Of a stretch of DNA of 37,492 nt, positions 24,590 through 32,961 are shown one piece after another (within the stretch, counting starts at the first letter, position 1; the number at the start of each line of letters is the position of its first letter). The translations under genes were made by a program, and so were the position numbers. The notes below the pieces were generated by a model. It was not told where the DNA came from and made no database searches. It saw only the letters and a program-made list of their open reading frames with translations. This stretch comes from Streptomyces albicerus (GTDB lineage Bacteria > Actinomycetota > Actinomycetes > Streptomycetales > Streptomycetaceae), in the NCBI RefSeq assembly GCF_008905045.1, contig NZ_VWMY01000024.1, positions 95,245 through 132,736 on the forward strand, read 5' to 3'.

Positions 24590-25966
24590 TCACGGTCGGC
24601 CCACCGGCCGGAAGTGGCGCTGGAGGCCCTGCCACACGTCGTCGTACGCGCGTTGCAGATGCTCCGCCCGGGCCGCCTGAGCGGTGGCGGTGACCGGCCA
24701 GCGCGTCTCGAACATGAAGGCCAGCCCGTCGTCGACCTTCTGCGGCCGCAGCTCGGCGGCGCTCGCCCGGTCGAACGTCTCCCGGTCGGGACCGTGCGCC
24801 GACATCATGTTGTGCAGCGACCCCCCGCCCGGGACGAAACCTCCCTTTCCGGCGGTCTTCGCGTCGTACGCGCCCTCGATGAGCCCCATGTACTCGCTCA
24901 TCACGTTCCGGTGGAAGTACGGCGGACGGAACGTGTCCTCGCCCACCAGCCAGCGCGGCGCGAACACCACGAAGTCGACGCCCGCGAGCCCCGGCGTGTC
25001 AGACGGAGAGGTCAGGACCGTGAAGATCGACGGGTCCGGATGGTCGTAGCTGATGGTGCCGATCACATTGAAACGGCGCAGATCATAGGCGTACGGCACA
25101 TGGTTGCCGTGCCAGGCGACGACATCCAGCGGCGAGTGGTCGTATGTCGCCGTCCAGAGGTTGCCGCAGAACTTGTTCACCACCTCCACCGGGCCTTCGA
25201 CGTCCTCGTACGCGGCGACCGGCGCCCGGAAGTCACGGGCGTTGGCCAGCCCGTTGGCGCCGATCGGACCGAGGTCGGGGAGCCGGAAGGGCGCCCCGTA
25301 GTTCTCGCACACATAACCCCGAGCGGTCGGGCTCTGCCCGCCGTTCGATGCCGTATCCAGTAGCTCCACACGGAAGCGCACCCCACGAGGAACCAGCGCC
25401 ACATGTCCCGGCTCCACATGCAGCAGCCCGAACTCGGTACGCAGCAGCAGCCCACCGCGCTCCGGCACGATCAGCAGCTCGCCGTCGGCGTCGCTGAACA
25501 CCCGCTCCATCGAGGAGTTGGCGTGATACAGATGCACGGCCATGCCAGTGCGCTGCGTCGCGTCGCCGTTACCGCCGAGGGTCCACAGGCCCGCCAGGAA
25601 GTCGGTGCCCGGTGAGGGCTCCGGCATCGGGTCCCAGCGCAGCCGGTTCGGGTCCGGCACCGTCTCCGTGAAGGGCGCCGTGCGGAGGGCTCCGTTGTCG
25701 GTGCGGGCGAACGCGGGGTGCGCGGCCGACGGGCGGATCCGGTACAGCCACGAACGGCGGTTGTGCGCCCTGGGCTCGGTGAACGCCGTACCGCTCAGCT
25801 GCTCCGCGTACAGCCCGAGAGGGGCGCGCTGCGGCGAGTTGCGGCCGTGCGGGAGCGCGCCCGGCACCGCCTCCGAACTGTGCTCGTTGCCGAACCCGGA
25901 GAGATACGTCAGCGCCTCGGCGGTCTTCCGCAGTGCCTCGGCGGTGTTCCGGGTGTCCCCGCTCAT
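24590..25966 (-). CDS. hmgA: Homogentisate 1,2-dioxygenase
   Basis: The 458-residue enzyme opens the aromatic ring of homogentisate to maleylacetoacetate in phenylalanine/tyrosine breakdown. It begins YLSGFGNEHSSEAVPGALP, the family's opening. The non-haem iron ligands are His352 and Glu358 in YFHRNVMSEYMG and His391 in SAHGPD, with the GGGSLHNMM segment before. Length is normal for the family. The ATG at 25966 has a GAGGGAG ribosome site. It is divergent from the lipoprotein gene. The rest of the pathway (maleylacetoacetate isomerase, fumarylacetoacetase) is not in the window. Confidence 0.97.
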   Translation of the reverse strand: MSGDTRNTAEALRKTAEALTYLSGFGNEHSSEAVPGALPHGRNSPQRAPLGLYAEQLSGTAFTEPRAHNRRSWLYRIRPSAAHPAFARTDNGALRTAPFTETVPDPNRLRWDPMPEPSPGTDFLAGLWTLGGNGDATQRTGMAVHLYHANSSMERVFSDADGELLIVPERGGLLLRTEFGLLHVEPGHVALVPRGVRFRVELLDTASNGGQSPTARGYVCENYGAPFRLPDLGPIGANGLANARDFRAPVAAYEDVEGPVEVVNKFCGNLWTATYDHSPLDVVAWHGNHVPYAYDLRRFNVIGTISYDHPDPSIFTVLTSPSDTPGLAGVDFVVFAPRWLVGEDTFRPPYFHRNVMSEYMGLIEGAYDAKTAGKGGFVPGGGSLHNMMSAHGPDRETFDRASAAELRPQKVDDGLAFMFETRWPVTATAQAARAEHLQRAYDDVWQGLQRHFRPVGRP

Positions 25967-25985
25967 GATCGCTCCCTCGTTCCTG

Positions 25986-26009
25986 ATTCCTATGTATCAC
26001 CGTAGGATT
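25986..26009. promoter_or_regulatory. Imperfect palindrome upstream of hmgA
   Basis: ATTCCTA and TAGGATT flank TGTATCACCG, an imperfect inverted repeat 20-43 bases ahead of the hmgA start. It may be an operator for the neighbouring GntR protein or another regulator. Confidence 0.35.
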
Positions 26010-26110
26010 CGTGGAATCGGTGCGCAAGAGGGAGATGCCCCTGCGTGCGGGGGAGACCGCGCGATCGCGCCAAGACCGCTGTAGTACCCAAGAACCCGAC
26101 TCCAGGGGGA

Positions 26111-26138
26111 TCCGACTGTCAGAGGGGTGCTCTAATCT
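26111..26138 (+). promoter_or_regulatory. Putative promoter giving a leaderless lipoprotein mRNA
   Basis: TCCGAC (26111-26116), a 16-base spacer and TAATCT (26133-26138) lie just before the ATG at 26146. Initiation 6-8 bases on falls at or next to the start codon. Confidence 0.45.
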
Positions 26139-26145
26139 CCCCGGC

Positions 26146-26757
26146 ATGTCGTGGACGCGCGTACTCCTCACCGCGCTCGCGGTCTGTGCCCTGTTCGGCG
26201 CTCTGCTCGTCGGAGCGACGGGCTGCGGCTCCGACGACGCGCACGAGGACGACGGCGACGGCGTGAAGCCGTCGCCGGTGGGCAAAGTGCTGGAGGACAC
26301 GGACGAGGAAGGGCGGCACTACCGTGAGATCGACGAGAAGGACGCGCCGGAGGTCGCGATCGAGATACAGCCCGACGACCACGACGGCTGGGACGTCCGG
26401 CTGACCGTCAGTGACTTCCGCTTCTCACCGGCCGGTACGAAGCAGACGGCCGAACCCGGCAGCGGCTACGCCCTCCTCCGCCTGGACGACCGCCCCCTCG
26501 CCCAACTCCGCGACCCGACCCATCACATCTCCGGCAGCCTCGTCCCGCGCGGCACCCACCAAGTGACCGTCCGCCTGCACGCCGACGACGACACGGTGTG
26601 GGCCGTCGACGGAGAGCCCGTCGGCAGCTCGGCGGACATCACCGTGTCCGAGCCCGGGCCGACGTCCACGGAGTCCGCGACGACCGGCTCGGCACCGCCG
26701 GCGTCCGCGGCAACCGGGCCGACGTCGGCGACGAGTGGCCTGGACGCGAACAAATGA
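26146..26757 (+). CDS. Lipoprotein of unknown function
   Basis: The 203-residue precursor has a signal peptide with a lipobox, VGATGC, lipidated at about Cys27. After a short acidic tether (DDAHEDDGDG) comes a globular part with VAIEIQPDDHDGWDVRLTVSDFRFSPAG and GTHQVTVRLHADDDTVWAVDGEPVG. This looks beta-rich, and the TVSDFRFSP plus HQVTVRL pattern faintly recalls cupredoxin-like surface domains, but I see no clear copper ligands. A Thr/Ser/Ala-rich tail ends the protein. The ATG at 26146 lacks a ribosome site, with a -10-like box close by, so it is probably leaderless. Function unknown. Confidence 0.82.
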   Translation: MSWTRVLLTALAVCALFGALLVGATGCGSDDAHEDDGDGVKPSPVGKVLEDTDEEGRHYREIDEKDAPEVAIEIQPDDHDGWDVRLTVSDFRFSPAGTKQTAEPGSGYALLRLDDRPLAQLRDPTHHISGSLVPRGTHQVTVRLHADDDTVWAVDGEPVGSSADITVSEPGPTSTESATTGSAPPASAATGPTSATSGLDANK

Positions 26758-26821
26758 GTGGCCAGAGCACTGACATTCGTACCGATGGGCAAGGTTCACC
26801 GGACCCCGGCGGAAAGGCATC

Positions 26822-27442
26822 ATGAAGCCCGTGCCCCACGCGACATCCCTGCGCCGCGCGCCCGTACAACGCCGTAGCGCCGAACGACTCACCCGTATCC
26901 TCGACGCCTGTGCCGACCTCCTCGACGAGGTCGGCTACGACGCCCTCAGCACCCGCGCGGTCGCCCTGCGCGCCGGCGTGCCCATAGGGTCCGTCTACCG
27001 ATTCTTCGGCAACAAGCGCGCCATGGCCGACGCGCTCGCCCAACGCAACCTCGACGTCTACACCGAGCGCGTCACCCGCCGCCTCCAGGAAACCGCCCCC
27101 GGGGGAGGCTGGCGCGCCGCCATGGACGCCGTCCTCGACGAGTACCTCGCCATGAAGCGCACCGCGCCCGGCTTCACCCTCGTCGACTTCGGCAACCAGA
27201 TCCCCGTCGGCACCCGCGACGCCGAACCCAACACCCGCGTCGCCGACCGCCTCACCGACATGCTCTCCGCCGTTCTGAACCGCGAACCCGACGAAGACCT
27301 GCGCCGCACCTTCCTCATCGCCGTCGAGGCCGCCGACACCCTCGTCCAACTCGCCTTCCGCCTCGACCCGTCGGGTGACGCACGGGTCATCGACGAGACG
27401 CGGGAGCTGCTGCGGGCGTACCTGGCGCGGTCGCTCGACTGA
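26822..27442 (+). CDS. TetR-family regulator upstream of the molybdopterin oxidoreductase
   Basis: The 206-residue protein has a TetR HTH domain (about 18-68): QRRSAERLTRILDACADLLDEVGYDALSTRAVALRAGVPIGSVYRFFGNKRAMADALAQR. The C-terminal domain includes EYLAMKRTAPGFTLVDFGNQIP. The ATG at 26822 has a GGAAAGG ribosome site. The next gene downstream, about 200 bases on in the same direction, has a TetR-type palindrome over its likely -10, so this regulator probably represses it. The ligand is unknown. Confidence 0.9.
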   Translation: MKPVPHATSLRRAPVQRRSAERLTRILDACADLLDEVGYDALSTRAVALRAGVPIGSVYRFFGNKRAMADALAQRNLDVYTERVTRRLQETAPGGGWRAAMDAVLDEYLAMKRTAPGFTLVDFGNQIPVGTRDAEPNTRVADRLTDMLSAVLNREPDEDLRRTFLIAVEAADTLVQLAFRLDPSGDARVIDETRELLRAYLARSLD

Positions 27443-27484
27443 TCCGCACGGCACCCGAGCGGGTGGGGGCACACGGAAATCGGC

Positions 27485-27525
27485 GCGGACATCCACGGCC
27501 GGACGGCAGCGGACATCCACGGCCG
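27485..27525 (+). repeat. Tandem direct repeat upstream of the molybdopterin oxidoreductase
   Basis: GCGGACATCCACGGCCG occurs exactly at 27485-27501 and 27509-27525, a 24-base period. It lies 50-90 bases ahead of the palindromic operator. Confidence 0.75.
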
Positions 27526-27574
27526 AACAGCCCGCGAATTTCCGACGTGACCCCCACGGCCCCTCCCCACCGTC

Positions 27575-27590
27575 CATACCGGTCGGTATG
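27575..27590. promoter_or_regulatory. TetR-type operator overlapping a -10 element
   Basis: CATACCG-GT-CGGTATG is a perfect 7+7 inverted repeat like many TetR operators. TATGCT (27587-27592) overlaps its right arm and fits a -10, so binding would block transcription of the molybdopterin gene, whose GTG lies 50 bases downstream. Confidence 0.65.
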
Positions 27591-27640
27591 CTCGGCCGGG
27601 TCAGTGCGTCACCGTCGCCGCCATCCCTCCGGGAGGACCC

Positions 27641-29896
27641 GTGTCCACCACCACCGACTCCCGCACAGCCCTGCGCATCTGCCCTCTCTGCGAAGCCACC
27701 TGCGGGCTGACGCTCACCATCGAGGGCACCCGGGTGACGAGCGCCCGCGGAGACCGCGACGACGTGTTCAGCCAGGGATTCATCTGCCCGAAGGGCGCCT
27801 CCTTCGGGGCGGCCGACAGTGACCCCGACCGGCTGCGCACGCCGCTGGTACGCAAGGACGGCGAACTGCGCGAGGCCACCTGGGAAGAGGCCTTCGACGC
27901 CGTCGCCGCCGGACTGCGGCCGGTCGTCGAGCGGCACGGGCCACACACCGTCGGAGTCGTCCTCGGCAACCCGAACGTGCACACCATGGCCGGCGCCCTC
28001 TACCCGACCGTCCTGCTCGCCGGACTCGGCACCCACAGCCTCTTCACCGCGTCCACCGTCGACCAGATGCCCAAGCACGTCTCCAGCGGACTGCTCTACG
28101 GCGACGCGAACGCGATCCCCGTGCCCGACCTCGACCGCACCGACCACCTGCTGCTGATCGGCGCCAACCCCCTCGAGTCCAACGGCAGCCTGTGCACCGC
28201 ACCCGACTTCCCCGGCAAACTCAAGGCCATCAAGGCCCGCGGCGGCACCCTGACCGTCATCGACCCGCGCCGCACCCGCACCGCCAAGCTCGCCGACCGG
28301 CACGTCGCGATCCGCCCCGGCACCGACGCGCTGCTACTCGCGGCCATGGCGTACGTCCTCTTCGAGGAGCAGCTCACCGACCTCGGCGAGCTCGCCGAAC
28401 TGGTGCAGGGACTCGACGAACTCCGTGACGCTGTAAGGGACTTCACACCCGAAGCCGCCGCCCAGGCCTGCGACGTCGACGCCGACACGATCCGCGCCCT
28501 CGCCCGCGAACTCGCCGCCGCGCCCACCGCCGCCGTCTACGGCCGCATCGGCAGCTGCACCGTCCCGCACGGCTCCCTCGCCAGCTGGCTCGTCGACATC
28601 CTCAACATCCTCACCGGCAACCTCGACCGGCCCGGCGGCGCCCTCTTCCCGCAGGCCGCCACCGACAAGACACCCCGACCCGCAGGACCCGGCCGCGGCT
28701 TCGCCCTCGGCCGCTGGCACAGCCGCGTGAGCCGCCACCCCGAGGCCAAGGGCGAACTGCCCATCGCCGCCCTCGCCGAGGAAATCGACACCGCGACCGC
28801 CGAGGGCGAGCCGATCCGCGCCCTCATCGCCGTCGCCGCCAACCCGGTCCTCTCCGCGCCCGACGGCGACCGCCTCGACAAGGCCCTCGGCTCGCTCGAC
28901 TTCATGGTCAGCGTCGACCCGTACCTGAACGAGACCTCACGCCACGCCCACGTCGTCCTGCCGCCGCCCCCGCCCTCCCAGAGCCCCCACCACGACTTCG
29001 CCTTCAACACCCTCGCCGTACGCAACCAGGTCCGCTACACCCGCGCCGCCGTCCCCCTGGAACCGGGCCGCATGGCGGAAACCGAGATCCTCGCCCGGCT
29101 CGTCCTCGCCGCGACCGGCATGCACGGCGCCGACCCCTCCGCCGTCGACGCCCTCGTCATCGACCAGACCCTCGGCAAGGCCGTCAAGGAACCCCACTCC
29201 CCGGTGCACGGCCGCGACCCCCGAGAACTCGCCGCACAGCTCACCGGCGAGACCGGCCCCGAGCGACGCCTCGACATGATGCTGCGCCTCGGCCCGTACG
29301 GCGACGGATTCGGCGTACGACGCGAAGGCCTGAACCTCGACAAGCTGCTCGACAGCCCGCACGGCATCGACCTCGGACCGCTCCAGCCGCGCCTCCCGCA
29401 GCCCCTCAAGACCCGCAGCGGACTCGTCGAACTGCTCCCGCAGCCGCTCGCCGACGACCTGCCACGCCTCAGGGACGCACTGCGCCGCCGCCCCGAGGGC
29501 CTCGTCCTCGTCGGCCGCCGCCATCTGCGCTCCAACAACAGCTGGATGCACAACATCCCCGCCCTCACCGGCGGCACCAACCGCTGCACCCTGCACATCC
29601 ACCCCGACGACGCCGAACGCCTCGGCATCACCGACGGGGCACCGGTGCGCGTGAAGGGCGCCGGGGGAGAGGTCGTCGCCCCCACCGAGGTCACCGACAC
29701 CGTACGAAGGGGCGTCGTGAGCCTGCCGCACGGCTGGGGACACGACCGTCCCGGCACCCGGCTGAACCACGCCGCCGAGGACCCGGGAGTCAACGTCAAC
29801 CAGCTCCTGGACGGCAGCCTGCTCGACCCGCTGTCCGGCACAGCGGTGCTGAATGGCGTACCCATCGAAATCGCGCCAACAGGCACAACGCTGTGA
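27641..29896 (+). CDS. Molybdopterin oxidoreductase (formate dehydrogenase/nitrate reductase-like)
   Basis: The 751-residue protein belongs to the MopB superfamily. An N-terminal 4Fe-4S site has Cys14, Cys17, Cys21 and Cys49 (CPLCEATCG... FICPKG). LLIGANPLESNG and TLTVIDPRRTRTAKLADRHVAIRPGTDA bind the pterin; the C-terminal domain has HIHPDDAERLGITDGAPVRVKG. At the place where Mo-ligating Cys, Sec or Ser is usual (as in DTNSRLCMSSA) it reads TVDQMPKHVSS, so the metal ligand is unclear. No twin-Arg signal is seen; it is cytoplasmic. No electron-transfer partner gene is nearby. The GTG at 27641 follows GGGAGGA. Substrate unknown. Confidence 0.92.
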   Translation: MSTTTDSRTALRICPLCEATCGLTLTIEGTRVTSARGDRDDVFSQGFICPKGASFGAADSDPDRLRTPLVRKDGELREATWEEAFDAVAAGLRPVVERHGPHTVGVVLGNPNVHTMAGALYPTVLLAGLGTHSLFTASTVDQMPKHVSSGLLYGDANAIPVPDLDRTDHLLLIGANPLESNGSLCTAPDFPGKLKAIKARGGTLTVIDPRRTRTAKLADRHVAIRPGTDALLLAAMAYVLFEEQLTDLGELAELVQGLDELRDAVRDFTPEAAAQACDVDADTIRALARELAAAPTAAVYGRIGSCTVPHGSLASWLVDILNILTGNLDRPGGALFPQAATDKTPRPAGPGRGFALGRWHSRVSRHPEAKGELPIAALAEEIDTATAEGEPIRALIAVAANPVLSAPDGDRLDKALGSLDFMVSVDPYLNETSRHAHVVLPPPPPSQSPHHDFAFNTLAVRNQVRYTRAAVPLEPGRMAETEILARLVLAATGMHGADPSAVDALVIDQTLGKAVKEPHSPVHGRDPRELAAQLTGETGPERRLDMMLRLGPYGDGFGVRREGLNLDKLLDSPHGIDLGPLQPRLPQPLKTRSGLVELLPQPLADDLPRLRDALRRRPEGLVLVGRRHLRSNNSWMHNIPALTGGTNRCTLHIHPDDAERLGITDGAPVRVKGAGGEVVAPTEVTDTVRRGVVSLPHGWGHDRPGTRLNHAAEDPGVNVNQLLDGSLLDPLSGTAVLNGVPIEIAPTGTTL

Positions 29897-29933
29897 CCTG
29901 GAGTTTTGCGCTTATTGCTCGCGTGTCAACACC

Positions 29934-30009
29934 TTGTTAAGCCTTACGCGGCCGACCTAACGTCACTCGAACCGCCGGCCCTGGTGGGAGTTCAAGGGCG
30001 AACGTTAGG
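29934..30009 (+). promoter_or_regulatory. Putative promoter and dyad upstream of the CitMHS gene
   Basis: TTGTTA (29934-29939) and TAACGT (29958-29963) are 18 bases apart, a possible promoter. CCTAACGT (29956-29963) is the exact inverse of ACGTTAGG (30002-30009), 38 bases later, 9 bases before the ATG, so it could form a transcript hairpin that hides the start or act as a dyad operator. Confidence 0.45.
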
Positions 30010-30018
30010 TATCCACTC

Positions 30019-31467
30019 ATGCTGACCATCCTCGGCTTCACCATGATCGCGACCTTCCTGGTCCTGATCATGATGAAGAAGATGTCGCCGATCGCGGCGC
30101 TCGTGCTGATCCCGGCACTCTTCTGTGTGTTCGTCGGAAAGGGTGCGAATCTCGGCGACTACGTCATCGAAGGGGTGGGCAACCTCGCGCCCACCGCCGC
30201 GATGCTGATGTTCGCCATCGTGTACTTCGGCGTCATGATCGACGTCGGCCTCTTCGACCCGATCGTCCGAGGCATCCTCAAGTTCTGCAAGGCCGACCCG
30301 CTGCGCATCGTCGTCGGCACGGCCGTGCTCGCCGCGATCGTCTCCCTCGACGGCGACGGCTCGACGACCTTCATGATCACGGTCTCGGCGATGTACCCGC
30401 TCTACAAGCGGCTCAAGATGAGCCTCGTCGTGATGACCGGCGTCGCCGCCACCGCCAACGGCGTGATGAACACGCTGCCCTGGGGCGGCCCGACCGCCCG
30501 CGCCGCCACCGCGCTCAAGCTCGACGCCGGCGACATCTTCGTCCCGATGATCCCGGCGCTCGCCGTCGGCCTGCTCTTCGTCTTCGTCCTCTCGTACGTC
30601 CTCGGCCGCCGCGAGCGCAAGCGGCTCGGCGTGCTCAGCCTCGAGGACGTGCTGAAGAAGGAGAAGCAGGAGGCCGAGGAGCCCGAGACCGAGACCGTGC
30701 TCGTCGGCGCAGGCGCCTCCGGCGGCTCGGGCGACGGGAAGGTTCGTACCACCAAGACCACCGGTGGCGCGGGCTCCGGCACCGACGCCTCCGAGGACGA
30801 CGACGAGGACGAGGACGACGTACGCCTCCAGGGCCTGGACCCCAACCGGCCGACGCTGCGCCCCAAGCTGTACTGGTTCAACGCGCTGCTCACGGTGACC
30901 CTGCTCACCGCCATGATCATGGAGTGGCTGCCGATCCCGGTCCTGTTCATCCTCGGCGCCGCGCTCGCGCTCACCGTCAACTTCCCGCACATGCCCGATC
31001 AGAAGGCCCGCCTCGGCGCCCACGCCGAAAACGTCCTCAACGTCTCCGGCATGGTCTTCGCCGCCGCCGTCTTCACCGGCGTCCTGCAGGGCACCGGCAT
31101 GGTCGACTCCATGGCGAAGTGGCTCGTCGACGGCATCCCCGAGGGCATGGGCCCGCACATGGCGATCGTCACCGGCTTCCTGAGCCTCCCGCTCACGTAC
31201 TTCATGTCGAACGACGGCTTCTACTTCGGCGTCCTGCCGGTCCTCGCCGAGGCCGGAGCCGCGCACGGGGTCTCGCCGCTCGAGATCGCCCGCGCCTCCC
31301 TCGTCGGCCAGCCGCTGCACATGTCGAGCCCGCTGGTCCCGGCCGTATACGTCCTGGTCGGCATGGCCAAGGTCGAGTTCGGCGACCACACCAAGTTCGT
31401 GGTCAAGTGGGCGGCGCTCACCTCGCTCGTGGTACTCGGGGCGGGGATCCTGTTCGGCATCATCTGA
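30019..31467 (+). CDS. CitMHS-family metal-citrate/proton symporter
   Basis: The 482-residue membrane protein reads as CitMHS: MLTILGFTMIATFLVLIMMKK at the start, NLAPTAAMLMFAIVYFGVMIDVGLFDP, GDGSTTFMITVSAMYPLYKRL, VATANGVMNTLPWGGPTARAA, and the C-terminal SNDGFYFGVLPVLAEAG with GQPLHMSSPLVPA. It takes up citrate as a divalent metal complex with protons. A cytosolic loop (about residues 215-270) is unusual, with TETVLVGAGASGGSGDG followed by SEDDDEDEDD. The ribosome site is weak and the start lies in a dyad, so expression may be controlled post-transcriptionally. No CitAP-type sensor pair is adjacent. Confidence 0.94.
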   Translation: MLTILGFTMIATFLVLIMMKKMSPIAALVLIPALFCVFVGKGANLGDYVIEGVGNLAPTAAMLMFAIVYFGVMIDVGLFDPIVRGILKFCKADPLRIVVGTAVLAAIVSLDGDGSTTFMITVSAMYPLYKRLKMSLVVMTGVAATANGVMNTLPWGGPTARAATALKLDAGDIFVPMIPALAVGLLFVFVLSYVLGRRERKRLGVLSLEDVLKKEKQEAEEPETETVLVGAGASGGSGDGKVRTTKTTGGAGSGTDASEDDDEDEDDVRLQGLDPNRPTLRPKLYWFNALLTVTLLTAMIMEWLPIPVLFILGAALALTVNFPHMPDQKARLGAHAENVLNVSGMVFAAAVFTGVLQGTGMVDSMAKWLVDGIPEGMGPHMAIVTGFLSLPLTYFMSNDGFYFGVLPVLAEAGAAHGVSPLEIARASLVGQPLHMSSPLVPAVYVLVGMAKVEFGDHTKFVVKWAALTSLVVLGAGILFGII

Positions 31468-31500
31468 CGGGTGGGTGATGGCTGACAGCTGACAAGTATC

Positions 31501-31557
31501 GTCATCTGTTATCTGAAATCTGTCATCTGCCGTCCGTCATCTGTCGTCCGTCATCCG
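31501..31557 (+). repeat. Short direct repeats upstream of the MFS gene
   Basis: GTCATCTG occurs at 31501, 31522 and 31536, with a variant GTCATCCG at 31550. The last two pairs are spaced by 14 bases, with intervening CCGTC/TCGTC. This is a degenerate tandem array close to the start codon. Confidence 0.6.
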
Positions 31558-31572
31558 ATGGAGGGTGTCACT

Positions 31573-32805
31573 GTGAGGCCCGGTGGGAACCGCGGCTGGC
31601 TGCTCCGCCTTGTCATCGCCTTCAGCTTCGCGCAGGGGGCGGTGTCGATGGCACGGCCCGCCGTCTCCTACCGGGCCCTCGCGCTGGGCGCGGACGAGCG
31701 CGCGGTCGGTGTGATCGCGGGTGTGTACGCGCTGCTGCCGCTGTTCGCCGCCGTACCGCTCGGACGCAGGACCGACCACGGCCGGTGCGCCCCGCTGCTC
31801 CCGGTCGGCGTGGTCCTCATAGCCGGGGGCTGTGCCCTCAGCGGTACGGCCGACTCCCTTGCCGCGATGGCGGCCTGGAGCGGTGTGATGGGCCTCGGAC
31901 ACCTCTCCTTCGTGATCGGCGCCCAGTCGCTCGTGGCCCGCCAGTCCGCACCGCACGACCAGGACCGCAACTTCGGCCATTTCACCATCGGCGCCTCGCT
32001 CGGCCAGCTGGTCGGACCGATCGCCGCGGGCGCCCTGATCGGCGGCCCCGACATGGCCGGCACCAGCGCGCTCGCCCTGCTGGTCGCGGGCGCGGTCGCC
32101 GCGTTCTCGTTCGTCTCGCTGTGGCGCATCGAGCACCGTACGCCGCCCAAGTCCCGTACCGGACAAGGCGATCGCGTGCCCGTGCACCGCATTCTGCGCA
32201 CCCGGGGCGTACCCGCGGGCATCTTCATCAGCCTCGCCGTGCTGTCCGCGACGGACATTCTCACGGCGTACCTGCCGGTGGTCGGCGAACACCGGGGCAT
32301 CGCGCCGTCCGTGATCGGTCTGCTGCTGAGTCTGCGCGCGGCGGCGACCATCGCATGCCGCCTGGTGATGACGCCCATGCTGCGGCTGCTCGGCCGGGCC
32401 GCGCTGCTCACCACGACCTGCCTGCTGGCGGCGCTCCTGTGCGCCGGGATCGCGCTGCCCGTGCCCGTCTGGGCGCTCGCCGTGATCCTCGCCCTGCTCG
32501 GCTTCTGCCTGGGTGTCGGCCAGCCGCTGTCCATGACCACGGTCGTCCAGGCCGCCCCGGACGACGCCCGTTCCACGGCCCTCGCCCTGCGCTTGACCGG
32601 CAACCGGCTCGGCCAGGTCGCCGCGCCCGCCGCCGCAGGCCTGGTCGCCGGGGTCGCGGGCGTGGCCGCGCCGTTCGTGATGCTCGGCGCGCTGCTGCTG
32701 ATCGCCTCGGGGCTCGGGCTGCGGCAGGGGCGTACGGGTGCCGGGTCCGAACCGGCCGACCCCCGGGAACGTACGCCGACCGCGCCGGAACACGAGAAAC
32801 GCTGA
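31573..32805 (+). CDS. Major facilitator superfamily transporter
   Basis: The 410-residue protein has about 12 helices in the MFS pattern. The first half has PLGRRTDHGRCAPLL, the loop 2-3 motif A equivalent (G-x3-D-R-x-G-R-R-like). Helix 5 has GQLVGPIAAGALIGG, motif C-like, which is common in drug/proton antiporters. The basic loop SRTGQGDRVPVHRILR lies between halves. I prefer GTG 31573 because GGAGGG sits 7 bases ahead; an ATG at 31558 would place that ribosome site inside the gene. Substrate unknown; efflux is likely from motif C. Confidence 0.87.
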   Translation: MRPGGNRGWLLRLVIAFSFAQGAVSMARPAVSYRALALGADERAVGVIAGVYALLPLFAAVPLGRRTDHGRCAPLLPVGVVLIAGGCALSGTADSLAAMAAWSGVMGLGHLSFVIGAQSLVARQSAPHDQDRNFGHFTIGASLGQLVGPIAAGALIGGPDMAGTSALALLVAGAVAAFSFVSLWRIEHRTPPKSRTGQGDRVPVHRILRTRGVPAGIFISLAVLSATDILTAYLPVVGEHRGIAPSVIGLLLSLRAAATIACRLVMTPMLRLLGRAALLTTTCLLAALLCAGIALPVPVWALAVILALLGFCLGVGQPLSMTTVVQAAPDDARSTALALRLTGNRLGQVAAPAAAGLVAGVAGVAAPFVMLGALLLIASGLGLRQGRTGAGSEPADPRERTPTAPEHEKR

Positions 32806-32885
32806 ACGGGACGCACCGGCGCGCGAGTTCGCGCGTCGCAAGCCTTCCCCCGGGCGTGCGCGGTCCGTTAACTTCCGTGACCCAT

Positions 32886-32913
32886 ACGTCTCTTACGGAC
32901 CGGTACGAGACGT
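32886..32913. promoter_or_regulatory. Palindrome upstream of the orphan ABC ATPase
   Basis: ACGTCTC (32886-32892) and GAGACGT (32907-32913) are exact inverses separated by 14 bases, 49 bases before the ATPase ATG. It could be an operator or a hairpin in the leader. Confidence 0.45.
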
Positions 32914-32961
32914 TCGACCGCGGAGCAACTGCGCCCTGTGCACCCTCGGGGGTCACGTCTC

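Noticed and set aside
26639..28303. Minus-strand open frame of 554 codons
   Set aside because: It spans three genes and intergenic DNA on the other strand, with a low-complexity Gly/Val/Glu product.
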